Source of the DNA: Candidatus Nanopelagicales bacterium | GTDB taxonomy: Bacteria > Actinomycetota > Actinomycetes > S36-B12 > CAIYMF01 | Length of the DNA: 64,000 nucleotides | NCBI GenBank assembly: GCA_017848795.1 | Contig: JAFIHG010000030.1 | Span: 41,203-105,202, forward strand | Direction: 5' to 3' | Shown: positions 47,401-55,669 of the stretch, in pieces | How the letters are laid out: every line of letters starts with the position of its first letter | Numbering within the stretch: position 1 is the stretch's first letter | Translations under genes and position numbers: made by a program | The notes under the pieces: generated by a model | What the model was told of the DNA's origin: nothing | Databases searched by the model: none | The model's input: the letters and a program-made list of their open reading frames with translations, nothing else

Positions 47401-49692
47401 GGCGGGGTGGTGCTCCTTCCACAGCGGCTCGTCCGCGGCGATCTCGGTCAGGTCCACGTAGTCCAGCCGCAGCAGTCCGGTCTGCTCCAGGTTCGGCATG
47501 GTGACGCGCCAACCGCGCTGCAGGTCGGTGTAGAGGCGGTACTCGAGCACGGCCCGCAGCGCCCGCTGCGCCTGCTCGGCTGCCGAGTAGCGGGCGCCCG
47601 GGTTCGCAGCGAAGTCCTGCGGCACGAGCCCGAGCGTGTCGGCGACGCGCTGGGCGACCACGTCGTGCGTGAGGCCGTCGGCGTGCGCGGCGGCAGCGCG
47701 GTGCAACGCGCCGCGCAACTGGGCGACCTGGACGAAGTCGTTGAAATGGCCCGCCTGCAACGAGGCGTCCTGGCGGTTGTCGACGAACGTCAGCAGCTTG
47801 CGCGCCGCAGGTGCCAGCTCGTCGTCACCAAGCGCCTTGAGCGAGCGCACGATGCTGCTCGTCACGAGCGTGACCGCCGACGACCGTCCCTCCTGGTCCA
47901 GGGTGGCGAGTTTGGCGAAGTCCGCACCGCGCACCTGTTCGTACGACACCCGGCACCGCAGGCAGAACGCGAACGGTGTGGACATGAACCAGGCCTGCAG
48001 GCCCGCGCCGCTCCCGGCCTGCGTCCCGTCCGGGGCGAGCCACACCGGCTCCGGCAGGTATTTCTGCTTGCTCGGCACGACGTACGGCTCGCCGGCGTCC
48101 GACATCACCACCCAGTGCTCGGGAAGTCGTCCCTCACCCAGGGGGTCCTGGGGCCACGGCAGGTCTGCGGAGACGTACAGGTAGCCGGTGACGGCATCGC
48201 CGCCGGACGCATCCGCGTCGCGGCGGGCGACGTAGACGGTGTCGCCGGACCGCGTGGTGCGGGCGACGACGAAGTACTCCTGGCCACACTCGCGGCAGAA
48301 GCCGAGCGGCAGCAACGCCTTGCCCGCTTGGCCCGGCACGCTGACCTGGTAGTGGCTGGTGAGATGGCGGGTGGCCTCCGGCTCGAGGGAGGCGTACACG
48401 GTGTCGCCCTTGGAGAGGAACTGGTGGAGCCGGAAGGCGAACAGCGGCCGGTCGGTCTCCGGGTCGCGGGCCTGCGACCCCTCCTGCAGGACGGCCCGGA
48501 TGGCACGGTCACACCGGTTGCGCGGCAGCCCGGTCAGCTCCGCCAGCTCGGCCGCGGCGCGCGGCACCGTGGTCGGCACCCGACGCACCAGCCGGTCGGT
48601 GCCCGACTCGACCGTGAGCCCGAACGTGGTCTCGACCCAGGAGGCGAGCGGGTCGGAGGCCAGCTCGAAGTAGCCGCGTTGCACAGTCGGATCGGTGGCG
48701 GCGGTGATGGCGACGTGCAGCGCTGCCGGACTTGTGGGCTGCGACGAGGTAGCGCGGCGCAGCGTCTCACCGATCACCCGCTCCGGTGTGACCTGAGCGC
48801 CGAAGAGTCGCGATGCGACATGGGCGACCGTGGTGCGCTGCTCCTGCAGCGTCCCGCCGGACGCCATCGTCGCGGACGTACCGATGACCTGCAGCCGCGG
48901 CGCACTGCACGCCTCGCGGAGGCGGCGGACCAGCATCGCGACGTCGGCGCCCTGGCGGCCACGGTAGGTGTGCAGCTCGTCGAGGACCAGGAACGACAAG
49001 CCCTGCGCTGCGCGGATCAGATGCTGGCGCTCGTCGGGACGGGTCAGGACCAGCTCGAGCATGACGTAGTTGGTCAGCAGGACGTCCGGAGGCTGGGCGA
49101 GGATGCGCCGCCGTTGCTCGTCGCTCTCCTGGCCGGTGTAGCGGGCGAACGTGACCGGTTCACCACCGTCGGGATACCCGTACCGCAGGAACTTCTCGAG
49201 CTCGTGCAACTGCGAGTTCGCCAGAGCGTTCATCGGGTAGACGATGATCGCCTTCACGCCGGAGCGCCGGGCTCCCTGTGCCCGGTTCTCGCGCAGGACC
49301 GCATCGACGATCGGCACGATGTATCCGAGTGACTTCCCGGAACCGGTGCCGGTGGTGAGTACGTACGACCCGCCTGAGCGCGCGGCGTCGATCGCATCAC
49401 GCTGGTGGCGGTGCAGCGTGAGCGCCCGACCCCCCGCGTCCGTCGGGTCGGACTTGATCCGGAAGATCCGCTCGCACTCGGGATCGAGCACCCCGTGCCG
49501 CGCCAGCTCCGGGATGGCACCGCCGGGCGCGAAGCTGGGGTTGAGGCTGAGCCAAGGGTCGGGCCACTGCTCCCCCTCCGCCCGCTGACGCTCCACCAGC
49601 GCCTTGATGCGCGAATCGCGTACCTCGACGAACCCGGTCGTGAACGCCTCGTAGTCCGCGATCAGCTGCTCGTGGATCGTGAAGACGTCCAT
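44491..49692 (-). CDS. Giant DEAD helicase with DUF1998-like region and C-terminal PD-(D/E)XK-like domain
   Basis: 1733 residues from ATG 49692 (MDVFTIHEQL). Superfamily 2 motor: HRHQRDAIDAA (Q region), Walker A TTGTGSGKS (113-121), Walker B LVLDELHTYRG (DELH 238-241), TSATMASGG (272-280), and near residue 1000 SPTMELGVDIASLN followed by YAQRSGRAGRSGQ (motifs V-VI). Further on come a CxxC pair region CHACGYHHPVG...CDCCGERLG and the DUF1998 cysteine cluster CEKACYDCLLAYGNQ. The last ~100 residues (LERRFLDWLDAQGLRLP, ARPDFVYDLP, AVFVDGPPHDSS, GWHVVRVRHD) look like a DUF559/Vsr-type PD-(D/E)XK nuclease. DUF1998 names DISARM DrmB, and long DUF1998 helicases occur in Druantia (DruE). Confidence 0.87.
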   Translation of the reverse strand: MDVFTIHEQLIADYEAFTTGFVEVRDSRIKALVERQRAEGEQWPDPWLSLNPSFAPGGAIPELARHGVLDPECERIFRIKSDPTDAGGRALTLHRHQRDAIDAARSGGSYVLTTGTGSGKSLGYIVPIVDAVLRENRAQGARRSGVKAIIVYPMNALANSQLHELEKFLRYGYPDGGEPVTFARYTGQESDEQRRRILAQPPDVLLTNYVMLELVLTRPDERQHLIRAAQGLSFLVLDELHTYRGRQGADVAMLVRRLREACSAPRLQVIGTSATMASGGTLQEQRTTVAHVASRLFGAQVTPERVIGETLRRATSSQPTSPAALHVAITAATDPTVQRGYFELASDPLASWVETTFGLTVESGTDRLVRRVPTTVPRAAAELAELTGLPRNRCDRAIRAVLQEGSQARDPETDRPLFAFRLHQFLSKGDTVYASLEPEATRHLTSHYQVSVPGQAGKALLPLGFCRECGQEYFVVARTTRSGDTVYVARRDADASGGDAVTGYLYVSADLPWPQDPLGEGRLPEHWVVMSDAGEPYVVPSKQKYLPEPVWLAPDGTQAGSGAGLQAWFMSTPFAFCLRCRVSYEQVRGADFAKLATLDQEGRSSAVTLVTSSIVRSLKALGDDELAPAARKLLTFVDNRQDASLQAGHFNDFVQVAQLRGALHRAAAAHADGLTHDVVAQRVADTLGLVPQDFAANPGARYSAAEQAQRALRAVLEYRLYTDLQRGWRVTMPNLEQTGLLRLDYVDLTEIAADEPLWKEHHPAWQAVAAPLREELSRILLDELRRVLAVDVDCLTQTGFERLERESRQHLTGLWSIGQGERLVEVGTAFPRRGKPGGYRGDLNVSERSAYGRYLRRVGNLGRYLADGDDAQAAIASLFALLESCGLLTVAVEPDAGPPGYRLKASALRWLAGDGTTGSDDPLRRALDAESTARVNPFFRDLYRDIAAGLAGLHAAEHTAQVPPEVRQQRETDFRDGALPALFCSPTMELGVDIASLNAVGMRNVPPTPANYAQRSGRAGRSGQPALVVTYCATGNAHDSYYFRHSREMVAGSVVAPRLDLTNEDLVRSHVQAVWLAETGVSMRARITDVVEADGDEPTLRVLPDTWRSLTDPAAQRRAQMQADRLMSQLQDSWRQAGESAAWYGEDWTADQVRRAPEALDRALERWRDLYRAALAEYVQQGKLAVDTRATRGQREQAARRQAEARNQLKLLRNEDSELGQTDFYSYRYLASEGFLPGYSFPRLPLAAFIPGTRRQYDRGDYLQRPRFLAISEFGPGALIYHEGARYVVDRVQLPRGESGPSVDTEEARRCHACGYHHPVGVGVDVCDCCGERLGAKTYGLLRLQTVFTKRRERISSDEEERRRSGFELEVSYRFADHGERPGRVVATAEAAGRPLLHLEYGDSATLRIANVGRRRRKDPDARGYWLDLQTGRWLSEKQASDAVVDADSLDAAEDVATKKQVIPYVTDRRNIAVVRLAEPADDDVAITVRYALERGAEALFQLEDSELGSEVLPEPDRRGRFLLMESAEGGAGALRRLVEEPDALARVARQALAIAHFDPDTGADLDHAPGARERCEKACYDCLLAYGNQIDHASINRHAVRDLLLSLGGATTVTGAGGRPRSEQRGIMAAFTESSLERRFLDWLDAQGLRLPDRAQVLVAEAGARPDFVYDLPTGPTAVFVDGPPHDSSAQRERDAAAEERLIDAGWHVVRVRHDADWDAVVAGNASVFGRP

Positions 49693-49819
49693 GCTCTCCG
49701 TCTCCGTCGCCCGGCAATGACTCCCCGGACCGTATCCCCACGCGCGCGGTCGGTCCACGCCCTCACGGCATCGGCAGGCACGCGACCGCAGTTGAGCGCC
49801 CTCCGCGAGCAGCGCCGCC

Positions 49820-49843
49820 GGGAATGCATGGTTCCCCCGGGAA
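49820..49843. promoter_or_regulatory. Cluster of inverted GGGAA/TTCCC sites upstream of the FrnE-like gene
   Basis: GGGAA at 49820, TTCCC at 49832 and GGGAA at 49839 form two overlapping dyads, the second being TTCCC-CC-GGGAA, 12 bases before the start codon of the thiol protein. It could be an operator or fold over the start. No canonical ribosome site is present there. Confidence 0.35.
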
Positions 49844-49855
49844 CTTGTCACTGGT

Positions 49856-50551
49856 ATGCAGCTGGAAGTCTTCTCGGACGTGGTCTGCCCGTGGTGCTGG
49901 ATCGGCAAGCGACGGCTCGAACAGGCGCTGGCAGCGTTCCCCTACCGCGACCAGGTGCAGGTGACCTGGCGCAGCTTCCTGCTCGACCCGGGAGCGTCCT
50001 CGGATGGGCGGCCGGTGCTCGACCGGCTCGCGGAGAAGTACGGCGTGAGTCTCGAGCAGGCGCAACAGATGAACGAACGCGTCACCGCCGTCGCGGCGCA
50101 GGACGGGCTCGACTATCACCTCGACCGCGCGATCAGCGCGAGCACCCTCGACTCCCATCGGTTGCTGCACCTCGCGGCCGAGCGCGGTCGGTACGACCAG
50201 CTCCAGGAGCGGCTCTTCGCGGCGTACTTCTCCGAGGGTGTCGACCTCGGCGATCGCGACGAGCTGGTCCGGCTCGCCGCGGAGTCCGGTCTGGACGAGG
50301 GCGAAGCGCGCGGGACGCTGGAGAGCGATGCGTACGCCGACGCCGTGCAGTCCGACTTCGCGCGGGCGCGGGCGTACGGGATCAGCGCGGTGCCGTTCGT
50401 CGTGCTCAACTCCCGGCTCGGGGTCTCGGGCGCCCAGCCGGCCGACGTGTTCGCCGAGGCGCTCGCCCAGGCGTGGGCGCAAGCGAACCCGCTGCAGCAG
50501 GTCGGCGCCGACGGCGGCGCTGCCTGCACGGGCGACAACTGCGCCGTCTGA
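49856..50551 (+). CDS. FrnE-type DsbA-family oxidoreductase (cytoplasmic)
   Basis: 231 residues with no signal peptide. The thioredoxin-fold active site is MQLEVFSDVVCPWCWIGKRR (CPWC), followed by a helical insertion and the cis-Pro region YGISAVPFVVLN. This is the FrnE/2-hydroxychromene isomerase-like branch, often linked to oxidative stress. ATG at 49856. It marks the right edge of the defence island, divergent from the helicase-nuclease gene. A C-terminal CTGDNC adds a further cysteine pair. Confidence 0.9.
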   Translation: MQLEVFSDVVCPWCWIGKRRLEQALAAFPYRDQVQVTWRSFLLDPGASSDGRPVLDRLAEKYGVSLEQAQQMNERVTAVAAQDGLDYHLDRAISASTLDSHRLLHLAAERGRYDQLQERLFAAYFSEGVDLGDRDELVRLAAESGLDEGEARGTLESDAYADAVQSDFARARAYGISAVPFVVLNSRLGVSGAQPADVFAEALAQAWAQANPLQQVGADGGAACTGDNCAV

Positions 50552-50601
50552 CCGGCCTGCTCCGCCCCGCGTCCGCCTGCACCTGTTGGCATACTCCTCC
50601 G

Positions 50602-51717
50602 GTGCGAACGACCACCGCGGGCATCGCTGCCGCCGCCCTCGTCGCGTTCGGCTCGGCCCTGCCACCGGTGGCTGCCGTCGCGCCGGGGTCCGTCGCGCCG
50701 GCGTCGGGGTCGAGCCCATCGCTCCAACGCGCCCAGCCGGGCAATCCGAGCGGGCACGTTCCGGTGCCGCCGGCCGCCCGCGCCGTCGACACCACGCGGC
50801 CGACCCGGGTGATCGGGCACGGCACGGCTGCCAGCTGCACGTCCGCCAAGGTCGTGCGCGCCGTACGCCGGGGCGGGATCATCACGTTCGACTGCGGCCC
50901 GCGGCCGGTCACGATCGTCATGAAGCGCACGGCCAAGGTGCACAACACGAGCAAGCGGGTCGTCATCGACGGTGGCGGCAAGGTGACCCTCAGCGGAGCC
51001 GGGAAGCGCCGGATCCTCTACCAGAACACGTGCGACCGCTCACTCACCTGGACGACCTCGCACTGCGACGACCAGGCGAGCCCGAAACTGGTGCTGCAGA
51101 ACCTGACGTTCGCCAAGGGGAACGCGGCAGGTCTGCGCGCGGAGGGCGGTGGCGGCGGCGCCGTCTTCGTACGCGGCGGCCAGCTCAAGATCGTCAATTC
51201 GCGGTTCGTCAAGAACCGCTGCGAGCGTACCGGCCCGGACGTGGGCGGCGCCGCGGTGCGGGTGCTCGACCAGTACCAGGACCGACCGGTGTACGTGGTC
51301 CACAGCACCTTCGGCGGCGCGAAGGGGCGCGGCGGTCGCTGCTCGAACGGTGGGGCACTCAGCAGCATCGGGGTCTCGTGGGTCGTGCTCAACAGCGTGA
51401 TCAGTCACAACCGTGCGATCGGCCGGGGTGCGAACCCGGCGCGAGGCAGTACGCCGGGAGGTGGCAGCGGCGGCGGGATCTACACCGACGGCAACGATGT
51501 CACCCTCACCATCGCCGGCACGCGGATGGAGCACAACCGAGCACGGGAGGGCGGCGGTGCGATCTTCTTCGTCAGCAACGACCGGACCGGCACGCTGACG
51601 ATCGATCGCTCGGTGTTGCGGCGCAACCCGAGCGCCGGCTTCGAGACGGCCGGGTACCCGGGGATCTTCTACCTCGGCTCCGGTCCCCCGCGCGTCACCG
51701 CCTCCATCGTCAAATGA
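50602..51717 (+). CDS. Secreted right-handed parallel beta-helix protein
   Basis: 371 residues from GTG 50602. Signal peptide: VRTTTAGIAAAALVAFGSALPPVAAVAP. The mature part shows beta-helix coils typical of pectate-lyase-like and adhesin-type proteins: VVIDGGGKVTLSG, LVLQNLTFAKGNA, GGGAVFVRGGQLKIVNSRF, GGGIYTDGNDVTLTIAGT and GGAIFFVSNDRTGTLTIDRS. Catalytic residues of lyases could not be identified. Start is close to a possible -10 (CATACT at 50590), so a very short leader is possible. Confidence 0.8.
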   Translation: MRTTTAGIAAAALVAFGSALPPVAAVAPGSVAPASGSSPSLQRAQPGNPSGHVPVPPAARAVDTTRPTRVIGHGTAASCTSAKVVRAVRRGGIITFDCGPRPVTIVMKRTAKVHNTSKRVVIDGGGKVTLSGAGKRRILYQNTCDRSLTWTTSHCDDQASPKLVLQNLTFAKGNAAGLRAEGGGGGAVFVRGGQLKIVNSRFVKNRCERTGPDVGGAAVRVLDQYQDRPVYVVHSTFGGAKGRGGRCSNGGALSSIGVSWVVLNSVISHNRAIGRGANPARGSTPGGGSGGGIYTDGNDVTLTIAGTRMEHNRAREGGGAIFFVSNDRTGTLTIDRSVLRRNPSAGFETAGYPGIFYLGSGPPRVTASIVK

Positions 51718-51744
51718 GAGGTGCGATCCCGTACGGCCCTCGCC

Positions 51745-51865
51745 GTTGATCATGGCGTCGTGGGTCGCAAACGGCGTTTGGGACCCACGACATCATGATC
51801 AACTGGGAATGGGGCCTACGACGTCATGATCAACCGGGGGTGGGGCGTACGGGGTAATGATCAAC
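51745..51865. repeat. Palindromic TTGATCATGA repeat block before dnaE 3' end
   Basis: Arms 51745-51766 and 51782-51803 are 22 bp long with only two mismatches; the inner 10 bases GTCGTGGGTC/GACCCACGAC are perfect, and a further CAAAC/GTTTG pairs inside. Two more right-arm copies follow at 51815-51834 and, degenerate, at 51855-51865. It fills the gap between convergent genes and could work as a bidirectional terminator. Confidence 0.85.
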
Positions 51866-51881
51866 GAGGTGGCGGCTGCGG

Positions 51882-54800
51882 CTACTGCAGGCAGGACGGG
51901 CCGAGCAGCGCCTTGAGGTCGCCGAACAGTGCCGGGGACGGCGTCACGCGCAGCCCGGCGTCGAGCGCGACGAGGGTGGTACGCGGGCCGTTGGTCATCG
52001 CCAGGTGCACCTCGGTCGCACCCGGGTGGGTGGCGAGCACGTCCTTGAGGCGGTCCACGACCGGCGGGATCACCCGGGCCGCCGGCACGGTGATGACGAC
52101 CGGGCCCTCGCCGTGCACGCTCAGGTCCGGGACGGTCACCTCCATCGCGGTCAGGCGTACGCCGTCCTCCTCGGACTTGCGCACCCGGCCCTTGACCACC
52201 AGGACGGCGTCGGTGTGCAGCACGTGCGAGACGAGCTGGAAGGTCTGGGTGAACACCATGACCTCGACCGAGGCCTCGAGGTCCTCGACCGACAGCACCG
52301 CGTAGACGTCGCCGCGCTTGTTCACCTTGCGGCTCACCGAGGTGACGAGCCCAGCGATGGTGACCATCCGCCCGTCCTCGACGTCCTCGGCGTGCAGCGC
52401 GGAGACCGGCAGGTCGGCGCTCGCGCGCAGCACCCCGTCGAGCCCGGACAGCGGGTGGTCGGAGACGTAGAGCCCGAGCATCTCGCGCTCGAAACCGAGC
52501 AGCATGTTCTTGTCCCACTCGGTCAGCGGGATGTTCACCTCGAGCCCGGTGCCGCCGTGCTCGTCGCCCCCGCCCAGACCGCCGAAGAGGTCGAACTGGC
52601 CGATCGCCTCGGCCTTCTTGGTCTCGGAGGTGGCGTCGACGACCTGCTCGTGGACGAGCAGCAGCCCCTTGCGGGTGTGCCCGAGCGAGTCGAACGCGCC
52701 GGCCTTGATCAGCGACTCGACGGTGCGCTTGTTGCACACGACCTGGCTGCTCTTGGCCATGAAGTCCAGGAAGTCGGCGAACCGGCCCGACTGCTCGCGT
52801 GCCGTGACGATCGCCTCGACCACGTTGCTGCCGACGTTGCGGATCGCCGAGAGCCCGAAGCGGATGTCGGTGCCGGTCGGGGTGAAGTCGCTGTCGGACT
52901 CGTTCACGTCCGGCGGCAGCACCTTGATGCCCATCCGGCGGCATTCCCCGAGGTAGATCGCGAGCTTGTCCTTGTCGTCCTTGACGCTGGTGAGCAGCGC
53001 GGCCATGTACTCGCTCTGGTAGTTCGCCTTCAGGTACGCGGTCCAGTACGACACCAGCCCGTAGCCGGCGGTGTGCGCCCGGTTGAACGCGTAGTCGGAG
53101 AACGGGACTAGCGTCTCCCAGAGCTTGGCGATCGCCGCCTCGGAGTAGCCGCGCTCGCGCATCCCCTGCGAGAACGGCACGAACTCCTTGTCCAGGATCT
53201 CCTTCTTCTTCTTGCCCATGGCCCGGCGCAGCAGGTCCGCGGCACCGAGCGAGTAGCCCGCGACGCGCTGCGCGATCGCCATGACCTGCTCCTGGTAGAC
53301 GATCAGGCCGTACGTGTCGTCCAGGATGTCGGCGAGCGGCTCGGCCAGCTCGGGATGGATCGGGGTGATCGGCTGGCGCTTGTTCTTGCGCTCGGCGTAG
53401 TCGGTGTGGGCGTGCACGCCCATCGGGCCGGGACGATAGAGCGCGAGTACGGCGGAGATGTCCTCGAAGCTGTCCGGAGCCATCTGACGCAGCAGCGAGC
53501 GCATCGGGCCGCCGTCGAGCTGGAAGACGCCGAGCGTGTCCCCGCGGGCGAGCAGCTCGAACGCGGGCGCGTTCTCCAGCGGCAGCTCCTCGAGCACCAC
53601 CGTCTCACCGCGGTTGTTCGCGATGTGCCGCAGGCAGTCGTCGAGCACGGTGAGGTTGCGCAGCCCGAGGAAGTCCATCTTCAGCAGGCCGAGGGTCTCG
53701 CAGGCGCCCATGTCGAACTGCGTGATCACGGCCCCGTCCTGCTCGCGGCGCCAGACCGGCACGACATCGAGCAGCGGCTCCCGGCACAGGATGACGCCGG
53801 CCGCGTGGACCCCCGGCTGCCGCTTGAGGTTCTCGAGACCCTTGGCGGTGTCGACCACCTTGCGCACGTCGGCGTCCGCGTCGTAGATCTCGCGGAACTC
53901 CTTGGCCTCCGAGTACCGGCTGTGGGACGAGTCGAAGATCCCGGACAGCGGGATGTCCTTGCCCATGACGGCCGGGGGCATGGCCTTGGTGATCCGCTCG
54001 CCCAGCGCGAACGGGTAGCCGAGCGCCCGGGCGGCGTCCTTGACCGCGGCCTTGGCCTTGATCGAGCCGTACGTGACGATCTGCGCGACCCGTTCCTTGC
54101 CGTAGCGTTCGGTGGCGTAGCGGATCATGTCGCCGCGCCGGCGCTCGTCGAAGTCCATGTCGATGTCGGGCATCGAGATGCGCTCGGGGTTGAGGAACCG
54201 TTCGAACAGCAGCCCGTGCCGGATCGGGTCGAGCTCGGTGATCCCGAGCGCCCAGGCGACGAGCGACCCGGCGGCCGAGCCGCGCCCCGGACCGACCCGG
54301 ATGCCGTTCTCCTTGGCGTAGCGCACCAGGTCGGCGGTGACGAGGAAGTATCCCGGGAACCCCATCCGGGTGATGACCTCGACCTCGTACGCCGCCTGCT
54401 CGCGGTGCTTGTCGGGCACCGGCCCGCCCGCGAAGCGCGCGGTGAGCCCGCGCTCGACCTCCTTGACGAGGAACGACTGCTCGTCCTCGCCCTCGGGCAC
54501 CGGGAACTGCGGCATCAGGTTCGCGCCCTCGGCGAACGCGACGTCGCAGCGCTCGGCCACCAGCAGCGTGTTGTCGCACGCCTCGGGCAGCTCGGACCAC
54601 ACCGCCCGCATCTCCGCCGCGGACTTGAGGTAGAAGTCGCGGCCGTCGAAGCGGAACCGCTTGGGGTCGTCCATCGTGGTGCGCGTGCCGATGCACAGCA
54701 GCACGTCGTGGGTGTCGGCGTCCGCAGCCTTGACGTAGTGCAGGTCGTTGGTGGCGAGCAGCGGGATGTCGAGCGCGCGGGCGATCCGCAGCAGGTCGTT

Positions 54801-55445
54801 GCGGTGGGTGCGTTCGATGCCGAGCCCGTGGTCCATCAGCTCGCAGAAGAAGTTGTCCTTGCCCAGGATGTCCCGGAAGTCGGCCGCGGCTGACAGCGCC
54901 CGGTCGTAGTTGCCCGCCTGCAGCCAGCGGTTGACCTCGCCGGAGGGGCAGCCGGTGGTGCCGATCAGCCCGCCGCCGTACGTCTCGAGCAGCTCGCGGT
55001 CGAAGCGCGGCTTGCGGTAGAACCCCTCGAGGCTCGCGAGGCTGGAGAGCCGGAACAGGTTGTGCATCCCTGCGGTGCTCTCGGCGAGCAGCGTCATGTG
55101 GGTGTAGGGCTGCTTGCCGCCCGAGCTGGTCTCGCCCTCCTCGCCGGCCCGCCCGTCGCGCTCGTCGTAACCGGCGCCGAAGTCGAACGGGCGCTTCTCG
55201 AAGCGGCCCTGCGGGGCGTAGTAGCCCTCGATGCCGATGATCGGCTTGACACCGGCCGCCCGGGCCTTGGTGTAGAAGTCGTACGCGCCGTACACGTTTC
55301 CGTGGTCGGTCATGGCGAGGGCGGGCATGCCCAGCCGCGCGGCCTCGGCGAACAGGTCACCCACCCGGGCGGCACCGTCGAGCATGGAGTACTCGGTGTG
55401 CACGTGCAGGTGGACGAAGCCGTCGCCACCCTTGCGCCCGGTCAC
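51882..55445 (-). CDS. dnaE: DNA polymerase III alpha subunit
   Basis: 1187 residues, normal for the DnaE1 replicative polymerase. N-terminal PHP domain: FVHLHVHTEYSMLDGAARVG and MTDHGNVYGAYDF. The catalytic aspartates lie in MPDIDMDFDERRRGDM and the polymerase fingers around GPGRGSAAGSLVAW. C-terminal helix-hairpin-helix and OB-fold parts follow (MVTIAGLVTSVSRKVNKRG). GTG start at 55445. It acts at the replication fork; its place right of the his operon is conserved in actinobacteria, but here the accessory region intervenes. Confidence 0.98.
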   Translation of the reverse strand: MTGRKGGDGFVHLHVHTEYSMLDGAARVGDLFAEAARLGMPALAMTDHGNVYGAYDFYTKARAAGVKPIIGIEGYYAPQGRFEKRPFDFGAGYDERDGRAGEEGETSSGGKQPYTHMTLLAESTAGMHNLFRLSSLASLEGFYRKPRFDRELLETYGGGLIGTTGCPSGEVNRWLQAGNYDRALSAAADFRDILGKDNFFCELMDHGLGIERTHRNDLLRIARALDIPLLATNDLHYVKAADADTHDVLLCIGTRTTMDDPKRFRFDGRDFYLKSAAEMRAVWSELPEACDNTLLVAERCDVAFAEGANLMPQFPVPEGEDEQSFLVKEVERGLTARFAGGPVPDKHREQAAYEVEVITRMGFPGYFLVTADLVRYAKENGIRVGPGRGSAAGSLVAWALGITELDPIRHGLLFERFLNPERISMPDIDMDFDERRRGDMIRYATERYGKERVAQIVTYGSIKAKAAVKDAARALGYPFALGERITKAMPPAVMGKDIPLSGIFDSSHSRYSEAKEFREIYDADADVRKVVDTAKGLENLKRQPGVHAAGVILCREPLLDVVPVWRREQDGAVITQFDMGACETLGLLKMDFLGLRNLTVLDDCLRHIANNRGETVVLEELPLENAPAFELLARGDTLGVFQLDGGPMRSLLRQMAPDSFEDISAVLALYRPGPMGVHAHTDYAERKNKRQPITPIHPELAEPLADILDDTYGLIVYQEQVMAIAQRVAGYSLGAADLLRRAMGKKKKEILDKEFVPFSQGMRERGYSEAAIAKLWETLVPFSDYAFNRAHTAGYGLVSYWTAYLKANYQSEYMAALLTSVKDDKDKLAIYLGECRRMGIKVLPPDVNESDSDFTPTGTDIRFGLSAIRNVGSNVVEAIVTAREQSGRFADFLDFMAKSSQVVCNKRTVESLIKAGAFDSLGHTRKGLLLVHEQVVDATSETKKAEAIGQFDLFGGLGGGDEHGGTGLEVNIPLTEWDKNMLLGFEREMLGLYVSDHPLSGLDGVLRASADLPVSALHAEDVEDGRMVTIAGLVTSVSRKVNKRGDVYAVLSVEDLEASVEVMVFTQTFQLVSHVLHTDAVLVVKGRVRKSEEDGVRLTAMEVTVPDLSVHGEGPVVITVPAARVIPPVVDRLKDVLATHPGATEVHLAMTNGPRTTLVALDAGLRVTPSPALFGDLKALLGPSCLQ

Positions 55446-55603
55446 GCCCCGGCCTCCCGGCCCGCGTTCGCGCCCTTGTCGCCCACCACCGCGGCCTGCC
55501 TCCCGAGTCGATCGATCGCCCGCGCGCCACCGCAGGACGCGCCCGTGGGGCGCGGCCCGGGCCGGGGGAAGTCGGCGGGCGGCAGGGACCCAGGCTAGTC
55601 GCC

Positions 55604-55622
55604 GGCACCCACCACGGGTGCC
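55604..55622 (-). terminator. Hairpin downstream of the aldo/keto reductase gene
   Basis: Perfect 7-bp stem GGCACCC/GGGTGCC with loop ACCAC, 48 bases after the stop of the minus-strand reductase gene and before dnaE. No U-run. Confidence 0.55.
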
Positions 55623-55669
55623 AGCGCCGGGAGCGGTGCAGGTCCCCCGGCGTGTCCCAAGATCGATCC

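Noticed and set aside
40913..49692. Calling the cluster a complete DISARM class 1 or BREX system
   Set aside because: No separate DrmB or PLD-type DrmC, and no PglZ, BrxC or Lon-like BREX genes are seen; only individual parts resemble those systems.
49693..49908. 72-residue N-terminal extension of the giant helicase
   Set aside because: The extra residues are low in similarity to anything and overlap the start of the divergent FrnE-like gene; ATG 49692 begins a sensible sequence.
25849..51881. Prophage or integrative element
   Set aside because: No integrase, transposase, tRNA, structural phage genes or flanking attachment repeats were found.
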